Source: Betaproteobacteria bacterium (GTDB lineage: Bacteria > Pseudomonadota > Gammaproteobacteria > Burkholderiales > SG8-41). From it: a DNA stretch of 39,199 nt. Within the stretch, counting starts at the first letter, position 1; each line of letters opens with the position of its first letter. The notes under the pieces were generated by a model. That model saw nothing but the letters and a program-made list of their open reading frames with translations. It did not search any database and had not been told where the DNA came from. Positions 34,009-39,199 of the stretch are shown here, in pieces. The stretch spans positions 1 through 39,199 of the forward strand of contig CANJQI010000034.1 in assembly GCA_947476215.1 (NCBI GenBank). The letters run 5' to 3'. A program made the translations under genes and the position numbers.

Positions 34009-34764
34009 CTACGCTCGTCGTTCGTCCCTGTACATGCGAAGGCAAAATGCGCCGGCTGGCGTGTCCCTTACCCGACGAACGAGGTCCGCCGTCGCCGAAG
34101 GCAGATCGTCCAGGCCTGGCAAGGGAACCGCATAACCCGGCGCACTGACTATAGGCGCCGCGAGCGCGGCGAACGTAATGTCCGCGGCGCCAAAGCGGTC
34201 TCCAGCGAGATAGGGCCGTCCGTCTGCAAGCAACTTACTCACGTCGTCCATGACCTTCATCAGTTTATCGATCGAACGCTTTGCACCGGCCGCATCAATA
34301 CGCATGGACGATCTCATCAGCTTGCGTAGCGGCCGGTAAATCAGCGGTAAAAGCAAGCGCTCGTATCGAGGAACTCCGTATGTCATCATGGGAATCACGA
34401 GCTCGGGCAAAGGCAGCAGGTCAAAGTAAATCACGCGCCGCACGTGCGGACCGAGGTCTACGTCGCAGCGGTTCTCCAGCGCCAAGACTTCCGCGCGCAC
34501 GGACGGGTCTGTTGGATACAGTTCGCGGCCCATCGCAGCACGTTCATTTGCCCACAGCAGGATATCCGTCGAATCGACTATGACACCGTCGCGCGTCGCC
34601 AGTATCGGCGTACTGCGCTGACCGCCCGCGCGGCGCACGGCATAAACGTGAAAACCAGGCGCGTGTCGGGCTTCAGAATAATGAATTTTTGCCCTATCGA
34701 GCCCCCATCGCGCTTTTTCGCAAAAGTGGCTGAGGGGAAGCGTAATGAGCTTGGGCATCGACAC
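34009..34764 (-). CDS. Glutathione S-transferase family protein
   Basis: This 251-residue protein has the GST layout. The thioredoxin-like N-terminal domain contains LPLSHFCEKARWGLDRAKIHYSEARHAPGFH with a Cys in place of a catalytic Ser or Tyr. The cis-Pro and glutathione-binding stretch is STPILATRDGVIVDSTDILLWANE. The C-terminal helical domain ends with YLAGDRFGAADITFAALAAPIVSAPGYAV. The cysteine (SHFCEKARW) suggests a beta- or omega-like member able to form a mixed disulfide, but this is not certain. It is followed by yajD-like HNH after nine bases and preceded by dcd after 17 bases. Confidence 0.86.
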   Translation of the reverse strand: MSMPKLITLPLSHFCEKARWGLDRAKIHYSEARHAPGFHVYAVRRAGGQRSTPILATRDGVIVDSTDILLWANERAAMGRELYPTDPSVRAEVLALENRCDVDLGPHVRRVIYFDLLPLPELVIPMMTYGVPRYERLLLPLIYRPLRKLMRSSMRIDAAGAKRSIDKLMKVMDDVSKLLADGRPYLAGDRFGAADITFAALAAPIVSAPGYAVPLPGLDDLPSATADLVRRVRDTPAGAFCLRMYRDERRA

Positions 34765-34781
34765 GTCGCGCCGGCAACCTG

Positions 34782-36047
34782 CTATTTCCCAGGGAGCGAT
34801 TTGAAATGCTTGCTAAGCGCCAGCCCCTGCCGCTGATACGAGGACTTTAAACCGCTGCCGTAAAGTTTATGGGGCTCCGCAGTCAAGCGCTCGTACGCGA
34901 TCCGGCCTACGATCTGGCCGTGCTCGATCACAAACGGAACTTCGTACGAACGCACTTCCAGCACGGCGCGCGAACCCTCGCCACCGGAATCCGGATGCCC
35001 AAATCCAGGATCAAAGAACCCGGCATAGTGCACGCGAAATTCTCCGACCAGCGTGTCGTAGGCGATCATTTCCGCCGCATACTTTGGCGGGACTTTCACC
35101 GCCTCCAGCGACGCAAGTATATAAAAGTCGTCCGGATCGAGGATGAGCCCGCCTCGGCGCGGCGCATAGACCGGCTCCCAATAGTCCTGCACTTCGTAGT
35201 GCCCGACTTTATCTATGTCGATCAGGCCGGCGTGGTTCTTGGCCCGGTAGCCGATGAGGCCGTCAAAGTCGGCGCCTTGCAGATCCGCGGAAACCGGCAC
35301 ACCTCTGCGTATCTGGTCTTCGCTGATCGACCCGACCAGCTGATGCTCCTGCTGCAGGCGTTTCATGCCCTCGTCCGAGCTGGGTGGATTGCCGCGCCGT
35401 ATGCGCAACTGGCTCAGTCGCGATCCTTTGCGTACCAGCACGCTGAACGTGCGTGGCGAAACCTCCGCGTAGAGCGGGCCCTTGTAGTGATCGCGCACGC
35501 GGTCAAACTCCGTCCCGTAGTCAGTAATCAGGCGGGTAAAAATATCGAGTCGCCCGGTTGAGCTCTTGGGGTTGCCCATTCCGGAAGTGCGGTGGCGCAA
35601 CGACAAATACTCAAGCAGCGGAACGATGTAGACGCAACCACGCTCAAGCACGGCGCCGTTGGTGATATCCATCTTGTGCATGGCGAGGTCAGCTAGCCGC
35701 GCTTCAACCGTGGCATCCTTGCCGGGCAGGAAACTGGCGCGCACGCGGTAAGCGACAGCACCAAGCCGCAGATCCAGACTGGCCGGCTGAAACTGGTCAT
35801 CCAGTACCGGTTCCAGGGCGCCTATTTCCTTGGTGACCTTGACCTGGTATTCGAGTTCCTGGGAGGGCAATATCCCGGTCGTATGCGCCTGCCCTTGCGT
35901 TTCACTACCTTCCGGCTGAATTCTGCCCTGCTGCTGGGCGGCGCCACGCTCCGGTGCCGCTTGCTGTGCAATGTCGTGGGTGGCGCTGTCGGATTTCGGT
36001 ATCATAAGGGCTGATAATGCGCGACCCGCGGGGTTCCGGTCAAGCAC
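34782..36047 (-). CDS. dcd: Double-length 2'-deoxycytidine 5'-triphosphate deaminase
   Basis: This 421-residue protein fits the long dCTP deaminase family of alpha- and some betaproteobacteria (two dUTPase-like domains in one chain) rather than the ~190-residue Dcd of E. coli. It turns dCTP to dUTP for thymidylate synthesis. The first domain has QPASLDLRLGAVAYRVRASFLPG and NPKSSTGRLDIFTRLITDYG, with a Glu in LYAEVSPRTF matching the catalytic Glu of Dcd. The second has EMIAYDTLVGEFRVHYAGFFDPGFG and AVLEVRSYEVPFVIEHGQIVGRIAYERL. The first ~60 residues are a glutamine-rich, disordered extension. An ATG at 36005 would remove 14 residues. It is divergent from the transglycosylase gene. Confidence 0.85.
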   Translation of the reverse strand: MLDRNPAGRALSALMIPKSDSATHDIAQQAAPERGAAQQQGRIQPEGSETQGQAHTTGILPSQELEYQVKVTKEIGALEPVLDDQFQPASLDLRLGAVAYRVRASFLPGKDATVEARLADLAMHKMDITNGAVLERGCVYIVPLLEYLSLRHRTSGMGNPKSSTGRLDIFTRLITDYGTEFDRVRDHYKGPLYAEVSPRTFSVLVRKGSRLSQLRIRRGNPPSSDEGMKRLQQEHQLVGSISEDQIRRGVPVSADLQGADFDGLIGYRAKNHAGLIDIDKVGHYEVQDYWEPVYAPRRGGLILDPDDFYILASLEAVKVPPKYAAEMIAYDTLVGEFRVHYAGFFDPGFGHPDSGGEGSRAVLEVRSYEVPFVIEHGQIVGRIAYERLTAEPHKLYGSGLKSSYQRQGLALSKHFKSLPGK

Positions 36048-36135
36048 TCACCACCATGGCCGTTAATGACCTGACCGATATGCAGCTGGTCGAAAGTTCG
36101 CCCCGCCGGGGGTATCATGCGCACCGGATTCAGAC

Positions 36136-37056
36136 ATGCAAACAAGGATATCGCACCTGCCCATGTTTTCGCCACGCTGGATCGCATTGCTGGTTGCGCT
36201 TGGCAGCGCGGCTGCGTTTGCACAGCCCGTTGCGGAAATTGCAGCCTTGGAAGCGGCAGCCAGGCGCGGCGACGCGGGTGCGATGGTCACACTGGCCTCG
36301 AAGCTCGAACGTGGCGAAAACGTAGAGCGGGATTTCATCAGATCCAATGAACTCTATTGCAAGGCGGCGGCACGCGGTGATGCCGAAGCGCTGCTGAAAC
36401 TGGGGTTGATTTATTCGATAGGCCGCGCCGTGCTGGCCAATGAAGCCGTTGCCGCGCGGTTGATCAACAGGGCAGCGGAGATGGGCAATGAACGCGCAAA
36501 GGAGCTGCTCGAATATGTGGGCAGAGGGTTTGGCGGCGCCGACCCCGCGTGCCTGCATGAGAAGATTGAACCACCCCCGGTAGTTGAACAAACACCGATC
36601 CCCGTGGTGCGCAAGGACATTGAGCTGCTGGTGCAGGAGTGGGCGCCCAAATATTCGGTCGACCCCGCGCTCGTGCTGGCGCTGATATCCACCGAGTCCG
36701 GCTTCAATGCCAATGCTGTGTCTCCCAAGAATGCGCAAGGTCTGATGCAGCTGATACCCGCAACCGCCGAGCGCTTCGGGGTCAAGAACGCTTACAACCC
36801 GGTGGACAATCTGAAGGGGGGGCTCGCCTATCTGCGCTGGTTAATGGCTTACTTCAAGGGCGAGGTGGCGCTGGTGCTGGCCGCCTACAATGCCGGCGAA
36901 GAAGCGGTCGAGCGGCATCGCGGCATACCGCCCTATCGCGAAACCATCAATTACGTAAAGCAGATCACCAGCGTCTATAAAAAGACGATCCACCCGTATG
37001 TCGCCGAGATCGTGGCGCCCTCACCCGCGCTTGGACGCATCAAGCGCGCCGACTAG
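36136..37056 (+). CDS. Sel1-repeat lytic murein transglycosylase (SLT family)
   Basis: This 306-residue envelope enzyme cuts peptidoglycan between MurNAc and GlcNAc to a 1,6-anhydro end. The N-terminal signal peptide has its cleavage site near AFAQP. Residues 36-125 are Sel1-like repeats (AARRGDAGAMVTLASKLERGENVERDFIRS and similar), which mediate protein contacts. The SLT catalytic domain follows: the catalytic glutamate E187 in LALISTESGFNANAVSPKNAQGLMQLIPATAERFGV, then LVLAAYNAGEEAV and YVKQITSVYKK. The start is at 36136; the next methionine, at 36163, would still keep the signal peptide. Confidence 0.92.
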   Translation: MQTRISHLPMFSPRWIALLVALGSAAAFAQPVAEIAALEAAARRGDAGAMVTLASKLERGENVERDFIRSNELYCKAAARGDAEALLKLGLIYSIGRAVLANEAVAARLINRAAEMGNERAKELLEYVGRGFGGADPACLHEKIEPPPVVEQTPIPVVRKDIELLVQEWAPKYSVDPALVLALISTESGFNANAVSPKNAQGLMQLIPATAERFGVKNAYNPVDNLKGGLAYLRWLMAYFKGEVALVLAAYNAGEEAVERHRGIPPYRETINYVKQITSVYKKTIHPYVAEIVAPSPALGRIKRAD

Positions 37057-37065
37057 GCGGCGCGT

Positions 37066-38985
37066 CTACACGTCCCCGATTTCCTCGATTTGCGCGTGCA
37101 CTTCGAGCCAGCGCTGCTCTGCTTGTTCGATCAGGCCCGCCACTTCGGCCTGGCGCCGTGCATGCTCGGCGTAACGCTGGTTATCGGCTGCCGCGAACGC
37201 CGGATCGGCGAATTGCGCTTCCAGCGCACGCTGTTCCTGCTGCCAGCGCTCGATTTTTCGCTCCAGTTGCTCGCTTTCCTTGATCAACGGCCGGCGGCGT
37301 GTGAGTTTCTGTTCGCGTGTGAGCTGCGCAGTCGCAGAAGCGGATCTGTTTTCAGGCTTAGTCGCGACGACTTTTTCGGCGCTGTTTAACGCGGCCTGCG
37401 CGCTGCGCCGCGCGTTCAGCCACGCCAGGTAGTCGTCCAGATCTCCATCGAAAGGCACGGCACTGCCGTCGGCCACGATCAGAAATTCATCGCACACCGT
37501 GCGCAGCAACGCGCGATCGTGCGACACCAGCACCAGGCTGCCTTCGTATTCAGCAAGCGCGCGCGTGAGCGCGTGGCGCATTTCCAGATCAAGATGGTTG
37601 GTCGGCTCGTCCAGCAACAGCAGGTTGGGCCGGCGACGCACCAGCAGTGCGAGCGCAAGCCGCGATTTTTCGCCGCCGGAAAATGGCGCGACATTGGCGT
37701 TAACCATCTCGCCGCGAAAATCGAAACCCCCGAGATAATCGCGCAGATCCTGTTCCTTGGTGCGCGGCTCCATGTGTGCGAGGTGCCAGAGCGGTGACTC
37801 GTCCGGGCGCAGTTGTTCGAGCTGATGCTGCGCGAAATACCCGATCGCGAGCCCCTTGCCCTCGGTGCGCAACCCCGCGCTGGGGGCAAGTTCACCGGCG
37901 AGCAGTTTAATGAGCGTGGACTTACCCGCGCCATTCGGCCCCAGCAAGCCGATGCGCGCGCCGGGGCGCAGGGTGAAATCCATGGCGTTAAGCACGGTGC
38001 GACCTTCGTATCCGGCGCAAACGCCATCGAGCACCAGGAGTGGATCAGGCGAACGTTTGGGTTCGGCAAATTCAAAATCGAACGGCGTATCGACGTGCGC
38101 GGCGCTGATGCGCTCCATACGATCCAGAGCCTTGAGCCGGCTTTGCGCCTGGCGCGCCTTGGTCGCCTGGGCGCGAAAGCGTTCGACATATTTTTCAAGG
38201 TGGGCGATTTCGCGTTGCTGCTTCGCATACATCGCCGCCTGCATGGCGAGGCGCGAGGCGCGTTGCTCTTCGAACGCCGAATAGTTGCCAGTCGTGAGCG
38301 TCAGTTCCTGCGCGTACAAATTGGCGATATGGGTGACGCAGGCATCGAGAAAATCCCGGTCATGCGACACCAGCAGCAGGGTTCCGCGATAACCGGTGAG
38401 CCACTTCTCAAGCCAAACCACGGCTTCCAGATCGAGGTGGTTGGTGGGTTCATCGAGCAACAACAGGTCGGAACGGCTGATCAGCGCCTGCGCGAGATTG
38501 AGCCGCATGCGCCAGCCGCCGGAAAACGACGACACCGGGCGTTCGAATTCAGCGTCCGAAAAACCAAGGCCGGACAGCAGTGCGGCGGCGCGCGCTTTGG
38601 CGCTGTAGCCGTCGATCTCGCCCAGCCGCACGTGCAATTCGGCGAGGCGGTGGCCGTCATGATCAACGTCGGCAGCCTGCGCAAGACTGGCAAGCTCGTG
38701 CTCGATAGCGCGAAGTTCGGCATCACCATCGAGCACGTATTCGATAGCGGGTTCAGGACGGGCGGGCGTATCCTGCGCGACCGATGCGGTTTTCCAGCGT
38801 GCCGGAACATCACAGTCGCCACGGTCGTGATGCAATTCGCCGCGCAACAGCGCAAACAAGCTGGACTTGCCACTGCCATTGGCGCCAACCAGACCCACGC
38901 GCCAGCCGGGATGGATCTGCAGCGTGGCGTTTTCGATCAGGCGCCGCGCGCCACGCGCCAGTGCCAGATTGCGGAACTGAATCAC
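37066..38985 (-). CDS. ABC-F family ATPase (YheS type)
   Basis: This 639-residue protein has two ABC domains in one chain and no membrane segment, the mark of ABC-F ribosome-associated translation factors. First Walker A is GANGSGKS (34-41) with FSGGWRMRL and LLLLDEPTNHLDLEA. The second set is GPNGAGKS, FSGGEKSRLALALL and LLLLDEPTNHLDLEM. The P-site interaction linker between them is rich in charged residues (EIAHLEKYVERFRAQATKARQAQSRLKALDRM). The C-terminal coiled coil (about 560-635) has many Arg and Glu. Length equals E. coli YheS (637). It has no close neighbour on the minus strand in this window; upstream sequence beyond 38986 shows no gene. Confidence 0.93.
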   Translation of the reverse strand: MIQFRNLALARGARRLIENATLQIHPGWRVGLVGANGSGKSSLFALLRGELHHDRGDCDVPARWKTASVAQDTPARPEPAIEYVLDGDAELRAIEHELASLAQAADVDHDGHRLAELHVRLGEIDGYSAKARAAALLSGLGFSDAEFERPVSSFSGGWRMRLNLAQALISRSDLLLLDEPTNHLDLEAVVWLEKWLTGYRGTLLLVSHDRDFLDACVTHIANLYAQELTLTTGNYSAFEEQRASRLAMQAAMYAKQQREIAHLEKYVERFRAQATKARQAQSRLKALDRMERISAAHVDTPFDFEFAEPKRSPDPLLVLDGVCAGYEGRTVLNAMDFTLRPGARIGLLGPNGAGKSTLIKLLAGELAPSAGLRTEGKGLAIGYFAQHQLEQLRPDESPLWHLAHMEPRTKEQDLRDYLGGFDFRGEMVNANVAPFSGGEKSRLALALLVRRRPNLLLLDEPTNHLDLEMRHALTRALAEYEGSLVLVSHDRALLRTVCDEFLIVADGSAVPFDGDLDDYLAWLNARRSAQAALNSAEKVVATKPENRSASATAQLTREQKLTRRRPLIKESEQLERKIERWQQEQRALEAQFADPAFAAADNQRYAEHARRQAEVAGLIEQAEQRWLEVHAQIEEIGDV

Positions 38986-39110
38986 CCGGAATTTTCCAAA
39001 AAGCGCGCATTCTATCAGGCTGCCGAGAGCAGACCTGCAATGAGGTGCATTTCAAACTGATGTGTGAAGTGGCTCAAACGGACCACTTCGAATCGCTCAC
39101 CCTGTACGGG

Positions 39111-39196
39111 TAGCCCGGAGGAAGCGCAGCGCACTCCGGGGTCATCGCCCCAGACCGGACACTATCCCCGGATTCCACTTCGTTACATCCGGGCTA
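39111..39196. repeat. Dispersed-type inverted repeat with TAGCCCGGA ends
   Basis: The outer arms are TAGCCCGGA (39111-39119) and TCCGGGCTA (39188-39196), perfect reverse complements. Inner arms TCCGGGG (39135-39141) and CCCCGGA again pair, so the unit is a double-hairpin of 86 bases. This resembles the TAGCCCGGA...GGGCTA repeats found between genes in many gammaproteobacterial and betaproteobacterial genomes. The left arm shares the core AAGCGCAGCGC with the repeat at 32683. Confidence 0.75.
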
Positions 39197-39199
39197 CGA

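Noticed and set aside
37813-39060. 415-residue open frame on the plus strand inside the ABC-F gene
   Set aside because: Antisense to a gene with two complete ABC domains; no ribosome site and no recognisable protein sequence.

Overview
The window is typical chromosomal DNA of a GC-rich Betaproteobacterium, probably of the Burkholderiales or a related uncultured lineage. The evidence is the tRNA-Phe sequence type, a groESL operon under a perfect CIRCE operator, a ubiC-ubiA-ubiD ubiquinone block, and two Bug/TctC-type periplasmic solute receptors, a family greatly expanded in that group. I see no prophage, integrase, CRISPR array or intact insertion sequence. The genus assignment is inference from gene content only.

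Layout, left to right. Positions 1-540 form a gene-free, relatively AT-rich leader. Positions 564-6650 hold a catabolic block: a 3-hydroxyisobutyrate-dehydrogenase-like enzyme overlapping a TauD/TfdA dioxygenase; on the other strand a CaiB-type CoA-transferase and an AzlC/AzlD amino-acid exporter pair; then a crotonase-fold protein followed by a secreted alpha/beta hydrolase. Positions 6819-10920 hold a membrane-bound diguanylate cyclase that converges on, and overlaps, the housekeeping operon purE-purC-sua5. Positions 11105-15240 are a second metabolic cassette on the plus strand (an SDR with a degenerate active site, MmgE/PrpD, a Bug receptor, and a 6-phosphogluconate-dehydrogenase-like protein).

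Positions 15370-17900 carry tRNA-Phe and groES-groEL with terminators, a promoter and CIRCE. Then come a conserved-looking hypothetical gene, bioA overlapping dacB, and an AT-rich promoter region driving a small outer-membrane beta-barrel protein. A five-gene minus-strand run ridA-recG-ubiC-ubiA-ubiD fills 22708-28289. Positions 28382-32502 hold a TPR protein, a second Bug receptor and a third metabolic cassette: a 4,5-dihydroxyphthalate-decarboxylase-like protein with two different class II aldolase-fold enzymes. The right end is housekeeping: aroE, a YajD-type HNH protein, a GST, a double-length dCTP deaminase, a Sel1/lytic transglycosylase and an ABC-F ATPase.

The most unusual items are the third cassette, which pairs two unrelated decarboxylase-associated folds with an uptake receptor; the SDR that keeps only Lys of the catalytic Asn-Ser-Tyr-Lys set; a 147-bp MITE-like element with 15-bp terminal inverted repeats whose end supplies the stop codon of the CoA-transferase gene; and a second copy of that element's paired-hairpin core near 32.6 kb carrying compensatory stem changes. 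No clearly new defence, mobile or RNA system is evident; the novelty candidates are metabolic and repeat-related.
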